Positions 51,917-64,000 of a stretch of 64,000 nucleotides of DNA are shown one piece after another. Numbering within the stretch: position 1 is the first letter of the stretch; each line of letters opens with the position of its first letter. A model generated the notes under the pieces. That model saw only the letters and a program-made list of their open reading frames with translations. It ran no database searches and was not told where the DNA came from. Source of the DNA: Viscum album (lineage: Eukaryota > Streptophyta > Magnoliopsida > Santalales > Viscaceae); assembly GCA_963277665.1 (NCBI GenBank), contig OY728125.1:1718160889-1718224888 (forward strand), in the 5' to 3' direction. The position numbers and the translations under genes are program-made.

Positions 51917-53270
51917 GAACTTGAAAAATGTTCTTATTCAATTATAAATTAACTCTGGTTTATTATTCAGGAGGTTAAAGAATGGTCGAGTTAAGAAAGG
52001 ACGCAAGTTAAGGGAACTTCTTAACCAAATTACCATTCTTTGGGTTAATCTCGTACTTTCAAATTATTTCATGATATTATTATGTCATATCTTGTATTTT
52101 TACTTTCGTTATGTGTACTTATAGTGAATACATATAATAGATCTATTTTATTTTAAAAATGATCTTTGTAAGGACTTCGTCTCAATCTCCTTTCATTGAG
52201 TCATATTTAGTTTTATACACAACATTCCTTTATACGGTGTATAAAGCCCTTTGACTTTTACGTTTATTCAATAGGAATGTTTTTTATACAAAGAGTTTTA
52301 CTAAATGTCAAAAGGGAATGTTTTTTCTTACGTATGTGGCGACAACGACTTCTCTGCCGCCGTGACTATTATTTGAGTTTTGGCTTCCTCTATAAGCCAT
52401 AACTACTTTTTAAATGACAAATAAATACAAAGTTTTATTTTTCCTTTATTTTGGTATTGAAAATGGTTTTTTAAAGTGTTTTTATTATTCAATGTGTTGT
52501 ATTGATATCATGTGATTGAAATTTGGAAATGTTATGTTTCCTTTATGCATGTTTTATGTGATACAAATATGTTATGGTTTATGATATGTTTAAACCTATT
52601 CATATGAGGAATGCATTAGACTTAATAAGTGATGGGTAGAGCCCGCTATAGCTCCTCGATGCATCGGTAGGTCTCATGAGACAAACTAGTGTCCTGGCAC
52701 GAGGCCTTGACAAAATCTTATTTGTGGTCTTGGCAAAAGGCCTTGGCTACGTGGTTATGATAGTCTGGCATTATGCATTCCATCATTATGAAAGTGGTTA
52801 TTGATATTGCATGTGATTATTAGGCTAGTAGAATATCCATGTGAGTAAGTAAAAGGAATTATTTAATTTTATTTTTTCCATATTATGCTGAAGTTCAAGT
52901 TTAAAAAGGCTTTTGTTTTAGTTATACATTGCCTTAAATATTAATGTTTATTTACGAAAGCTTCCGCAATATTGTTATCCTTACTAAGAATCTGAGCTCA
53001 CCCATTTCAATGTTTTAATATTTTCCAGGATGTGAAGAAGTATTTTATGAATGACCTGCAGGGATAGTCAGAAAGGGATATGAGTGTGGACTATGAAGAC
53101 CATGTTATTGTAATTTTTTTTACTTTATGATGTAATTAAAGACTTATGAATGTATCTAGTGTTTCCAAGGCTACAAAACTAATAGGTCTTTCGAGACTTG
53201 ATCATTTGTGATCATGCCAATGTTACGAAGTAATGCACCAACTTTGGGTTGCTGGGGTCGGGGCATTACA
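51917..53270 (+). repeat. B LTR4, second part
   Basis: Resumes the B LTR sequence exactly after the duplication and ends GGGCATTACA, as in LTR2. Confidence 0.93.
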
Positions 53271-53272
53271 GT

Positions 53273-53284
53273 TGGTATCAGAGG
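53273..53284 (+). other. Primer-binding site, int4
   Basis: TGGTATCAGAGG two bases after the LTR4 end. Confidence 0.85.
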
Positions 53285-53429
53285 AAGTTTAGTACTAACC
53301 TTGGAAGATAGATTTTGATAAACTCTGATTAGAGCACATAGCCCGAAGATAGACTTTGAGGATTAGTATAGAAGAACTTTCTAGAATCTTTGTGTTGTAG
53401 AGATGTTGTGTGTTTTCTGAGAAATAAAT

Positions 53430-53585
53430 CCATGTCTTGATACGAGCAGGTAGAGGCGGCTCTGGCACAGATGTACCTAGGGGTAAAACCCGAAAACACC
53501 GCTTTGAGCTAGACTCGAATGGGAACTGGTGCACGACAATGGGCCTTGCTGCACTCTTGGTTATGACACTCCCGGGGGATATGAT
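53430..53585 (+). other. GC-rich island in the B leader, int4
   Basis: Same block as int2. Here one plus-strand frame (53437-53631, 64 codons) is open across it. The predicted peptide is not recognised. Confidence 0.6.
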
Positions 53586-53764
53586 TTGGATAATTTTCAT
53601 TTTCTTTACAAAGCACTATGAAGGGTTATGATTATATACTTTCTCAAAGAAAACATTTTTATGGATTATATCCATAAATAGTTCAATTTATGTTAAATAT
53701 CTTACAAGTATGGAATTATGTATTTTGATTCATAAACTAATATAGTTTATGACATTGTTTAGAA

Positions 53765-54832
53765 ATGGCGCCTAGTGGAAGGAATGGAAACTGTATCAAT
53801 GCACGCACTCCGTGTAGGGATTGCCCTCCTGCTCAAGATAATTATTGTGGAGCTGGAGATACAACTGCTGCTGATCAACTTATTACCATATTGGGACAAC
53901 TCACTCAGGTTATGAATAATAACCTTACTCGTATAGAGCACCCTGATCCGCAACGTGGAGGATCAATGTTAGACCACTTCATGAGGTAGCAACCACCAAC
54001 ATTTAATGGGGGGTACAAATCCATTAGTAGCTGAGCAATGGATAAACTCCTTAGAGAAAATATTCCATGCCTTGGGGAGTAGCGAAAGGGAGAAGGTTAT
54101 CATGGCAGTTTACCGCCTCACTGGAGATGCTGATCAATGGTGGTCATTGATTCAAAATACAAAGGAAGATGAAGAGGTATCAAGTATGGAATAGAGAGAG
54201 TTCAAAGAGATTTTATTAGAAAAGTACATTCCCTGTGACCATAGAGCAGATATGGAAAAGCAATTTGTGAGTCTGAGCCAGAAGGAGGACGAGAATGTCA
54301 CAAGGTATGAGTCTAACTTTACACGGTTAGTGAGGCATCCATCAGATTATATACGTAACCAAAGAAGTAAGATTGATCGTTTCTTTGATGGGTTAAAACC
54401 ATTTCTCCGTCAAGACATAGTCTCACAATCCTTCTCCTCATACGAAGATATTGTCTCATGTGTTATCAAGACAGAAAACGAATTCACTAAATCTTATGAA
54501 AATAAAGTAAAGTAATAGAAGAAGAGATTGGTGGAACAAGAGACAGATAAAGGGAAAAAGGGAAAGAAGTATTTTCCATTATGCGATAATTGTGGGAAGA
54601 ATCACCCTGGTACTTGCATAAAAGGAATTGGAGTTTGTTATAAATGTGGGGAAAAATGTCACCAGGCGCGTGATTGCATGGGAAAGAAAGAGGCTATCAA
54701 TGTTGATTGCTACAATTGTAGGGAAATGGGGCATTATGCAAATGAATGTCCTAAGCGTCAGGGAAACTTACCTCAAAAAGTCCAAGGGATCAAGGACAAT
54801 CTTATGTTGTTATTACAGTTGAAGTGGAATAA
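53765..54832 (+). pseudogene. gag: B gag, copy 4 (int4), broken
   Basis: Starts MAPSGRNGN. Breaks: TAG at 53987-53989 (CAG to TAG), a 1-bp gain in a G run near 54008, TAG at 54192-54194 (TGG to TAG), TAA-TAG at 54513-54518, and a 1-bp loss near 54780. The gag core and Cys-His cluster remain readable in pieces (CDNCGKNHPGTC, CYKCGEKCHQARDC, CYNCREMGHYANEC). The knuckle Gly to Cys change, ACTCCG at codons 15-16 and the AAGAGATTTT form without the 1-bp deletion tie it to int2. Confidence 0.9.
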
Positions 54833-55878
54833 TTAATGTATTGGTGCTTTTGGACTCAAGGATTATATTCTGGTCATAATAATAATGTGATATATATAAG
54901 GATTTTACTGCAGTACTTGTTTTTTTCATTAAGGTTTTAATATGATGAAGGTAATCATAATTTTAATATGTGACAATAAGAAAAAACTTTACATTGTTTG
55001 GGGATTCTGATGTTACAATTGATTTTGGAATTTAGAGACCTTTTAGAGAAAGTCTGTATAGAGGTATTTTGGATAACTATAAAGGTTGGAATAAATTAAG
55101 AGGAACTTTGGATAGTATTGTTTATGGTTAAAAAATTTCTGAAGATTATTTTTGGAATATTATAATACTATAGTTTTCGGAAAAGGACAACCTGCAGGGT
55201 GGGGCATAACCCGTCACGTTGGACAAAGCTGTAGGAATCGAACCCACAACCATAGTGCGACAGGCCTTTATTACCTACCACTAGCCTACAAGAAGTCCCT
55301 GGTTATTACAAAATAGTTTTCCTAATTTGAATGGTCTGTGTTAATATTTTGAACTTTGTACGATTAGGATAAATATAATATTTTTGAAAATCTATTACCT
55401 TTTAGAGTGAAAGATGGGTTCGTGGTAAACATTTATTAAAGAATGAAAGCCTACATGACAAGTAAGTATATTTCCTTATGTTCTTAGTAAATCTCTTAAA
55501 TAAATTCCTCAACATTGTGAAAGGTAACTTAAAACAAAAATGTTGTCGGTTAACTTTTCCAACTGGGGATTGAATGACCGTTTAACCAATCACAAGTTTG
55601 TGATTTTCTTATGGTTAACTTTCTCAAAATATTGTTTTCTACAACTATCCATCAGACCTCGATGGTTTGTTTCTCCTCCATATCCATATTTTCATAGAAT
55701 CCTAGTATGGCCTATCTCGGGTGACCTTTGTACTTCTCTTTCTTTCTTTTAATGTTATATTCTTATTAACCCTATTTCTGATTTGGGTTTTCCACAAAGG
55801 TATTTTCTATTTTCAACCTTTTATTTTCAATGAAAAATTTCAAATTTCGAGGACGAAATTATTTTAAGGAGGGGAGAA
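54833..55878 (+). other. B post-gag region, int4
   Basis: Possible protease relic near 54997, tRNA-like insert, the segment absent from int1, the best preserved TTTCGAGGACGAAATT, and polypurine tract AAGGAGGGGAGAA (55866-55878). A 70-codon open frame at 55540-55752 is not conserved in the other units. Confidence 0.7.
55178..55312 (-). mobile_element. tRNA-derived SINE-like insert, int4
   Basis: 135 bp between ATAGTTTT at 55170-55177 and 55313-55320. An intact B box GGTTCGATTCC lies on the minus strand (55233-55243). Confidence 0.65.
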
Positions 55879-57238
55879 TGTAACACCCCAAACTTCCACG
55901 ATACACTTCTCTTTGAATAATATTGTAGCGTGTGTTGTACGCAACTTCGAGTTCTAACACACACCACAACAAATCAAAGTACCCGTTATGAATATTAATA
56001 ACCACTTTTTAAAATTATAGAAATTTTATATTTCAAAATTGACTTCATTTTTGTATTCTTAATATCAAAATTATCCAAAGATGAATTTTTTGTAATTTTC
56101 TGAGAACATCCAATTTTTATGAATAGTGAAAAATACTTAAAAACAAAATTTGTAATCAAAGTATTTTATAGTGATAAATTATACTATTGAGTGGTTTTAA
56201 AGTATAATTAGAATATATTTTTACTATTTTATCCAATGGTGATCATTAGAATTAATTTCACTTTGAAATTGGACATAAACAATGGTCAATCTTTTAATAC
56301 ATATTGTTTCTTAAAAACACGCTATTTGTTGTGACAGCGGGAATTAATTATAAAATTAATTAATGCAACTTATATGTTTGGAATTTTGTAAAATAGACAA
56401 CATTTTTGGATTCGGAATAGCAATTATAGCTTAGGGTGAAATTTTGGCATTGTTCTGAAAAACATCAATTTTTGATGAATAGTGAAACGACTAAGTGGTA
56501 GTTAAAAAACTGATTTTTCGTTTAAATGAAACATTACCACTTCTATGATTTGATTTTCAAAAATCCTACATACATGGTTGTCATTAGGAAGTAAAATGTG
56601 GTTCAATAGGATTAAAATAATTTTTTGGTGAATAGTAACTTTTAAGTTTAATTAATCGCGATTAAAGGTAATTAGTAAAATTTAAGGTAAAAATGATATT
56701 ATAAAAATATTAAAATACCTTTACACTTGTCCTACCCTATTGGATGTGTCATTGCCGACCAAGACAATCCATGGGTCAACTTGGGGCCCCCATGGAGCCA
56801 CTTTGGTAGGAAAATGACATAAATAACTTTTATTTAGAGTTAAAATAAAAATGTCACAAACATAAGTTGTTTTACTAAAACAATTTTTAAATGGGGTTAT
56901 ACAAGTCATATTTTTTACTATAAATATTAATTAGAAATCCAAAAAGCTTACCTACATCATGATAGTTTTTTTTATAATTTTTAGACATTAAATATATTAA
57001 ATTATTTATGACACCATGATGATGCAGCGATTACCTCATTAATTAATGATTTAAATAAAATGAAAAGATAATGTAAACTTTAAGCATTACACATGTCCAA
57101 AGCCTATTGGATGAGAATATTTCGAACCCTTATCACCTTAGCCTCGAAATATATAAGTGTGGGACCTTTATTATCCAAAAATCATTGTATAATAAAGTAA
57201 CATTTTATTACTTTCCAAGAATGACCCTCCTCTCCACT

Positions 57239-57245
57239 TATAAAA
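57239..57245 (+). promoter_or_regulatory. TATA box, B LTR5
   Basis: TATAAAAGGCCCCC in the conserved setting. Confidence 0.8.
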
Positions 57246-57954
57246 GGCCCCCACCACTACCACCTTACTCACACTTTCAAAGCCTTTTGGCTCGTCCATC
57301 CTCTGCCCAAATACTCTCCCAACTTCCCTCCCTTACTCCTAGAAGCCTCACCTTGGGCAGAAGTCTTCCCAAGGAAGCCTTTGGTTCAAATCAAAAGAGT
57401 TACCCGATTTTAAGGTAATGCCTTCTCTTATGTTGTTTTGTTTTATTTTGCTTCTCCAACCACTTAAACTATTTTTATTCCTTTATTTTGTAAAAAACCC
57501 AGTATCCTAAATATACTAGGATGTTTTTATAATGAGTATTCGAGCTACACATACACACACCTACATCTAATGTTTAAAGAACATACGGTTTCTATGGATG
57601 GCTAATTTCTGCCTCACGAAATGATGATTTTTCAACACTCATAAAACACCTTAAAAGGTGGCCACTAAGATGTAACTCTATTTATAACTGATATATAATA
57701 TTTTTATGTTTTACTTAAGGTTCATTATTTTTCATTTATGGCATACCTTTATTGTTTCCATTATGGGTAAACACGATATTTTCATTTTAGGAAGTGCGGA
57801 CTACCACCCCCTCAAAGTGATTTGAATCGTTAATACCATATGTGGGATGTATAAAGGATGGAGTAAATGATATTATATATGATATTATACTGGAATTATA
57901 ATATATTTTTATATCATTATGATTTCATTAAATACGAAATAGAAATGAAAGTAG

Positions 57955-57992
57955 CGTTCATGCGTACGTACGGCTTACCGTCTCCATGAACG
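57955..57992 (+). other. GTACGTAC hairpin, B LTR5
   Basis: Intact CGTTCATG/CATGAACG arms, palindrome CGTACGTACG and inner ACGG/CCGT. Confidence 0.75.
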
Positions 57993-59602
57993 GTGCATTT
58001 CATTTCATACCTCTAAACGTTATGGAATATTATAAATGCATGTATATACTGGATATATATGAGATAAATGATATCTATATCATGAATATGATTCTGGATA
58101 TAATGGATATATCCCCACATGAACAACTTGTAATTAGAAGAATTTTATTTTTGACTCAAGTACCTAAGATCGACACAATGACCGTTATTAACTTAAATAA
58201 TTACATAATGTTCATAACATGGTAATAAGTGATATAAAAGGGGTAATGAACTTGAAAAATGTTCTTAAGAAATTATAAATTAACAGTAGATTAATATTTA
58301 GGAGTTTAAAGAATAGTCGAGTCAAGACATGATGCAAGGTAAGGGAACTTCTTAACCCAATTACCATTCATTGGTTTAATCTCCTACTTTCAAATTATGT
58401 CATGATATTATTATGTCTTATATTGTATTTGTACATTATTTATGTGTACATATAGTGAATACACATATTAGATCTATTTTATTTTAAAAATTATCTTTGT
58501 AAGGACTTCGTCTCAATCTCCTTTCATTGAGGCATATTTGGTTTTATACATAACTTTCCTTTATATGGTTTATAAACCCCTTTGACTTTTACGTTTATTA
58601 AAAAGGAATATTTTTTATACAAAGAGTTTTACTAAATGACAAAAGGGAATGTTTTTCCTTACGTATGTGGCGACAACGACTTCTCCGCCACTGTGACTAT
58701 TATTTGAGTTTCGGCTTCCTCTATAAGCCATAACATCTTTTTAAATGAAAATTAAATACAAAGTTTTATTTTTCCTTTATTTTGGTATTGAAAATGGTTT
58801 TTGAAAGTGTTTTTATTATATCAATGTGTTTTATTGATATCATGTGATTGAAATGTGGAAATTTTATGTTTCCTTTATGCATGTTTTATGTGATACGAGT
58901 ATGTTATGGTTTATGATATGTTTAATCCTATTCATATGAGGAATTCATTGGACTTAATAAGTGACGGGTGGAGCCCGCTATAGCTCCTCGATGCATCAGT
59001 AGGTCTCATGAGACAAACTAGTGTCTTGGCACGAGGCCTTGACAAAATATTATTTGTGGTATTGGCACGAGGCCTTGGCTATGTGGTTATGATAGTATGG
59101 CATTATGCATTCCATCATTATGAAAGTGGTTATTGATATTGCATGTGATTATTCGCCTAGTAGAATATCCATGTGAGTAAGTAAATGGCATTATTTAATT
59201 TTATTTTTTCCATATTAGGCTGAAGTTCAAGTTTAAAAAGGCTTTTGTTTTAGTTATAAATTGCCTTAAATGTTAATGTTTATTTATGAAAGCTTCCGCA
59301 ATATTGTTATCCTTACTTAGAATCTGAGCTCACCCCTTTCAATGTTATAATATTTTCCAGGATGTTAAGAAGTATTTTATGAATGACCTGCAGGGATAGT
59401 CAGAAATGGATATGAGTGTGGACTATGAAGACCATTTTATTTTAGTTTTTTTTACTTTATGATGTAATGAAAGACTTATGAATGTGTCTAGTGTTTCCAA
59501 GGCTACTAAACTAATCGGTCTTTCGAGACTTGATCATTTGTGATCATGCCAATGTTACGAAGTAATGCACCGACTCTGGGTAGCTGGGGTCGGGGCGTTA
59601 CA

Positions 59603-59607
59603 TTATT
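59603..59607. repeat. Target-site duplication TTATT, right flank of array B
   Basis: Matches 18760-18764. The C LTR sequence ATATAAATG follows directly. Confidence 0.9.
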
Positions 59608-61213
59608 ATATAAATGTTTAGAATAAATAAAAATGATATATATTTTATTAATATTATTATTCAAGTGATAAAATGATAACTTATTCAGAATAATTGGATG
59701 TCATACGACAAATCATGTGTAATAAAATAAAGTTGTTTATACCTGAAAAATGAGTAATAATTAAATTTGAATAACAAGTGGATGATAATATGCCCATATA
59801 TGGTATTAAAAATGACTATTAATCTATAATAATTCAATGAGATTATTTAAATCATCATATAAGAGGTCTGAAAACATATAAATGATATGAGACCTAAGGT
59901 ATGTGATAATTTCACAATCCCATTTTCATCTGAGATTTTTTGTACATAAATATTTACTTAGGTATATTTATCATCCCTTTCCATGTTTTATTCATAAGTG
60001 TGATAAAATATTATTTATATTCTTAGGATTTTTAATGTAAATTTTACCCATTTGTGTATTTTTATGAAATGTTATGAAAGAAATATTTTTCCATTTTCAG
60101 TACGAGGTACTTTTTTGTCTTTCCGAAAAAAGTAAGAGATGAATGTTTTCTCTTAACTTATTCACCATTATTTAATCTTCAAAATTTTTAATGCATTATT
60201 TCCATGATGATTCACTTATATTATTTCAATTATTTTTTAAATAAATTCATTTCATTTATAATTTTTTGAAATTTTGGGAAAAAATATTTTTTAGAAGAAA
60301 GGATATTTTCCCCAAAATATAATTTCATGTCTTTTGTCAAAATTAGTTTCAATAATAGAAGAAATTAGTGTTATGATTATATAATGAATATCACTACGAT
60401 TAAATTATGATTAGGTTATAATTAAATTGATGAAATCCATTTGTTTTATAAGGATTATAATGGAATGATGTTTAAGAAACCAATTTTAATCCTTGGTATT
60501 TTTCTATGATGAATGATTTCTTTTTTTGTGGCACACATAAGAATAATTCCATAATGAGATGGTTGGTACCTATATCTCCCTCCAAATAATTAAGTAATGC
60601 TTGATATCTCATGAGATAGATAGGTCCAGAATAAGAAATTATATTGGTTCAGTAATATATGGCTAGAACGAGGACTAAACTTGGTTCTGTAATAGACTAT
60701 GTCTACTATTATGGTCTTTGAAATAAAAATTGACTAATTAGAAATAATTTTTTATGATTATGTGTATTTAAAAAATATTTAATGTCATATGTGATAAATT
60801 TTTGGATTAAATTCATTGATTTAGATGAACATTTCTGATTAATCCCATAGCAAGATATCCCGGCCTTTCATATGCCGGATAATATTGTCAAATGTTATGT
60901 TCTTATGTGTCATAAATATTATATGATTTATATCTCCCGTGTTTACCCATAAAATGTATATGATCTCATGCTTTCTTATGTTTTATTTTCCTAGGTTGTG
61001 AAGACGATTATTAAGTAACATATATTAGAAAAGACTGTAGTTATGAAATAATAAGTCAAGAAAAAATAGATTTATTATAAACCAATTGTTCGCGATTCCT
61101 ATTTTCTAAAGACACTATACCTATACGGTCCTATCACATCTTTTTTATATATTTTTGTGGATAATATTTAATTTTGACGTAATATAAATATTTTTAAAGT
61201 GTGGGTCGTTATA
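59608..61213 (+). repeat. Element C right LTR, second part
   Basis: Continues the C LTR from the point interrupted at 18764. It lines up with element A LTR sequence (phrases near 60040-60140 and 60530-60640), including the final GTGGGTCGTTATA. Confidence 0.85.
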
Positions 61214-64000
61214 AGAAAAATATAACCAACAATGGTAAACAGTTCATGAGTTTTATACTTATTTTTTGGCTTCAAATAATAATTTGTTTCCTTTTCAAAT
61301 TAGAATTGTTCAAAAAAAATTATGTATGAAAAGTAAATTTATTAAATAACTTACTAGTTTTTTTTGCAAGTGATTAATGAGTGTGTGTGTGTGTGCGATA
61401 TTTACCAAGGGCTATATTCAAAATAGAATACTCACTATCATGAACACTCAAACCCATTGCATTTGGAGATGTAATAGTTGTATATTTGTTAAAAAAATAT
61501 AGTGAAAAAAGAAAATTATTAAATTTTATCGTTAAATTAAAAAATATCCAAAAACATATTTGATATATAGTTTAAAACCATTGTTTAACAATTTGATAAT
61601 TACTAGAGAAATTATTTTAAACTATAAAAAACCAAACAACTATTATAATTACGGCATTGAGGAAACTTTTATACCTATACCAAGATTTTATCATATTTAA
61701 TTTACACTTAATGTAACCAATAATCCATCATGTCTTTCAACTTTGTTAAATTAATGGGGGTCACCAAACATGTTTCATGATTATCAAAATTACCTGTACC
61801 ATGTATTACTTGTGGATTTACTCTTTATCATATTTTACTCAAAGTCAACATATTAATGTTTTCGTATCCTAGATTTTGTGTGTATATATATTATAAAAAA
61901 TTTATTTTTTTACCAACATTAGTTTTGATAATGGTTTTGGATATGAGATATGGGATTATAGATGGATACTTTTTATTCTTCCATATCATTAATCTTATAA
62001 ATTACATTTGTTTTATATATTTACTTGTTAATGTATTGTTTAAAAAATATGAATTTTTACATTTATTAAAATAAATTTATATTTTTTGAAAACTATTCAT
62101 TATTTGAAAAAAATACAAGTTCACAAAGGGTCATTTAGGTACCAAAATATTTTTTTCACCTTTGGTTTATTTCATGAACGATTTTATGGTGTCATTTATA
62201 GTCAATTATAAATCAAGAAAATTTGGTTGATCAATGAAATTTGTTTATAATTAATCTTTTCTTATTGTGACTTTTGATTTTTTGATCGCTAAATTATACT
62301 ATTTTTTATATCATGGTATATTGAATTTTTTATACAAAAACCATCTTCAAGTTTATCATAATATTATTTTATATATTCATATAATAGATGGTTAAGATAT
62401 GATGGTTTTGAGCAAGTGGAAGAATAATTTAATGAGGAATTGGAGGATTTTAAATTTACAATATTTCTGACTATGACTTTAGGAATGAGACACATAGAAC
62501 CTGTATAGCTTAAAATTCATTAGGAGAGAGAACAAAATCATTCAATTCATCTTAAAATCTAGATATATTTCCTAGCTTTATACATGTTTACCATTGTCTT
62601 ATTTTTTTTATCAAGTGTTATTTTTTTATATATGAATTGTTACTTATCTCCTGAAGAATATCACTTCCTTTTCAATTTGATAATCTATTTTTGTAATGTT
62701 TGTAATATTACATTCTCCAAAAAATTAGTCTCTTAATATTGTTGGATAGATAATAAATTTATCACTCTTGAAAGATATGAAATTATTTTTGTTAATATAT
62801 ATTATCTTTTTATCCATGACTTCACTTCCTTCATTATAATATTCAATTAAAATGTCATCCCATATATCATTAGAGACTTGATAATCTCCTCACCATTAAT
62901 TTTAATTCGGTAATTTTCTACAATATTTTTATTCATAATGGTACAAAATTACATAGTGAAAACCAAGTGATTGTATTCAAAATATTTGTACGTAAAAACA
63001 TCAGTAATACACATTAAACCATTTCAAATTTCTACAATTCATGTAAAAATTTCTGAAATTTATTCATTTAGAAATATAAAATAAATATTTCATAATCATG
63101 CATATCACAATAAATCCTAGTATTAATGACATTATTTTATCCTGAATTTTTTAAATATAGAAATATCAATTTTCTATTAGGTTTTACAAGTACAAATATG
63201 ATTAATAAAATTACTATATATACCACGATATAAATCATTCATATCACTATTACATTCATTAGAAGAATCTATGTCATCTAGAGTCTATTTATTATTAGAT
63301 TATTTAGAATTTTTAAATAAATACATATTAATTTTCCAATAATGTTATCTTATAGTATCATAATATTCTGGAATATGAGTTTTATAATAATTATAGTATG
63401 GGCCATTACATAATGTTGAAAACACCATGAATTTCCATTGGGCCTGATATACATACTTGAAAAATATACCTTTTATTAAAATATTAAAATTTGAAATTGA
63501 TTTGGATTTTTTTAAATTAAAAATAATTTTTAAAACAATTTAATATTGAGAAATAACCAACTACTTCCATTCAAACCAAATATTGGGTAGAGATAAGATG
63601 GAAATAATGGGGGTTAATTTCATTTTATAATCAATTTTAAAAATATATAAATTACATTTTTTTCGTAATGAAATAATTAGAATTATTAATAGTGAAATAT
63701 AATTAATGTGAGAATATTATACATTATTAAATTTCTCATTTCATTAAAAAAACTACAGAGTTGAACCAGAAGAAAATGGTAACAGAGTTTGGTAATATCT
63801 CAATAATTATCTTCTATCACTCATACCCTCCAGAATAATTGATTGAAATATATTTATAAAATGGTTTTAACAAAATAAAATGAAGAAAATGATAATGTTA
63901 CAAAACCCTTGGTTTTAATGAAAACCAAAATCCAAGAATACCCTTCGATTCCAAAAAAAACCATGGACTAAGATCTCTAAAAATATAAGTGGTGATCACC
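61214..64000. other. AT-rich intergenic flank without recognisable genes
   Basis: Unrelated to the LTRs. A 72-codon plus-strand open frame at 61856-62074 is Ile/Phe/Tyr-rich and unrecognised. No RNA gene, transposon end or coding signal was found. Confidence 0.7.
61381..61395. repeat. (GT)n microsatellite
   Basis: Seven GT units followed by G, after GA. Confidence 0.9.

Larger units (their letters stand above)
18765..59602 (+). mobile_element. Array B: tandem five-LTR, four-internal array of a gag-only Ty3/Gypsy element
   Basis: Order: LTR1 (18765-22485), int1, LTR2 (24890-28610), int2, LTR3 (31221-34941), int3, LTR4 (37545-53270, split by element A), int4, LTR5 (55879-59602). Every internal region starts with the same tRNA-iMet type primer site, carries one gag and ends in a polypurine tract. 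None has reverse transcriptase, RNase H or integrase. This matches the published class of gag-bearing non-autonomous plant elements (TR-GAG). One TTATT duplication encloses the whole array. int1/int3 and int2/int4 share private variants, giving a two-element repeat of about 12.66 kb. Confidence 0.93.
55879..59602 (+). repeat. B LTR5
   Basis: Begins TGTAACACCCC and ends GGGCGTTACA, with intact TG and CA ends; 3,724 bp. It is followed by TTATT and then the rest of the C right LTR. Confidence 0.94.
8542..61213 (+). mobile_element. Element C: old non-autonomous Ty3/Gypsy (Tekay-like) LTR retrotransposon, outer host of the nest
   Basis: Two related terminal repeats of about 4.6 kb bracket a 2.6-kb internal region with a degenerate gag. 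The right repeat (15767-18764 plus 59608-61213) is interrupted by array B. Ends are the degraded form of TGTAACACCC (left AGTAACCCCC) and GTCGTTATA (right), as in element A. The gag relic and LTR promoter area align with element A by eye, so C belongs to the same lineage. A possible target duplication is AAAAA (8537-8541) against AGAAA (61214-61218); it is imperfect and in A-rich DNA, so it is weak. No reverse transcriptase, RNase H or integrase sequence fits in the internal region. It is the oldest layer because B sits inside it and A inside B. Confidence 0.85.

Noticed and set aside
18765..59602. Satellite DNA or segmental gene duplication
   Set aside because: Each unit has LTR ends, primer site, gag and polypurine tract, and the array sits in a target-site duplication, so it is a retrotransposon array.
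61856..62074. 72-codon open frame in the right flank
   Set aside because: Short, Ile/Phe/Tyr-rich product in very AT-rich DNA; no family resemblance or gene context.
1..64000. CRISPR array, bacterial operons, rRNA or tRNA genes
   Set aside because: None seen; codon-free AT-rich DNA and plant-type retroelements rule out a prokaryotic reading.

Overview
This is plant nuclear repeat DNA with no host protein gene that I can recognise. It is very A+T-rich. Apart from one tRNA-like insert, every recognisable feature comes from LTR retrotransposons of the Ty3/Gypsy class. Their Gag, reverse transcriptase, integrase and C-terminal chromodomain-like tail match the Tekay/Del chromovirus lineage of land plants. 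No species can be named. I call the three families A, B and C.

The window is a three-level nest, read from the outside in. (0) Anonymous AT-rich flanks lie at 1-8541 and 61214-64000. (1) Element C (8542-61213) is an old, heavily mutated element with LTRs of about 4.6 kb and an internal region of only 2.6 kb holding a wrecked gag; no reverse transcriptase or integrase is seen. (2) The right LTR of C is split by array B (18765-59602), bounded on both sides by the 5-bp duplication TTATT. B is a tandem array of five LTRs (about 3.72 kb each) alternating with four gag-only internal regions (2.4-2.6 kb): LTR1-int1-LTR2-int2-LTR3-int3-LTR4-int4-LTR5. (3) LTR4 of B is split by element A (39915-51911), which is structurally complete: 3.63-kb LTRs, primer-binding site, one gag-pol frame, polypurine tract, and a 5-bp duplication ATAAT.

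Array B has a higher-order pattern. int1 and int3 share one set of diagnostic variants, and int2 and int4 share another, including a 1-bp gag frameshift present only in int1/int3. LTR2 and LTR4 likewise pair off. The array therefore reads as two tandem copies of a two-element unit of about 12.66 kb closed by a fifth LTR, inside one target-site duplication. This indicates growth in place by recombination, or arrival as a concatemer, rather than five independent insertions.

B and C encode at most Gag, so their movement would have depended on enzymes supplied in trans by relatives such as A. A itself is now probably dead: two in-frame TGA codons, Glu in place of the first Asp of the reverse transcriptase active-site pair, and Asp in place of the catalytic Glu of integrase.

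The most unusual non-coding signal is a hairpin in the transcribed leader part of the LTRs of all three families. It displays the self-complementary octamer GTACGTAC. The loop region is conserved while the stem sequences change and still pair. It resembles a retroviral dimer-initiation element, but that function is inference. All four B internal regions also carry a 135-bp antisense tRNA-derived (SINE-like) segment with A and B boxes at exact tRNA spacing.
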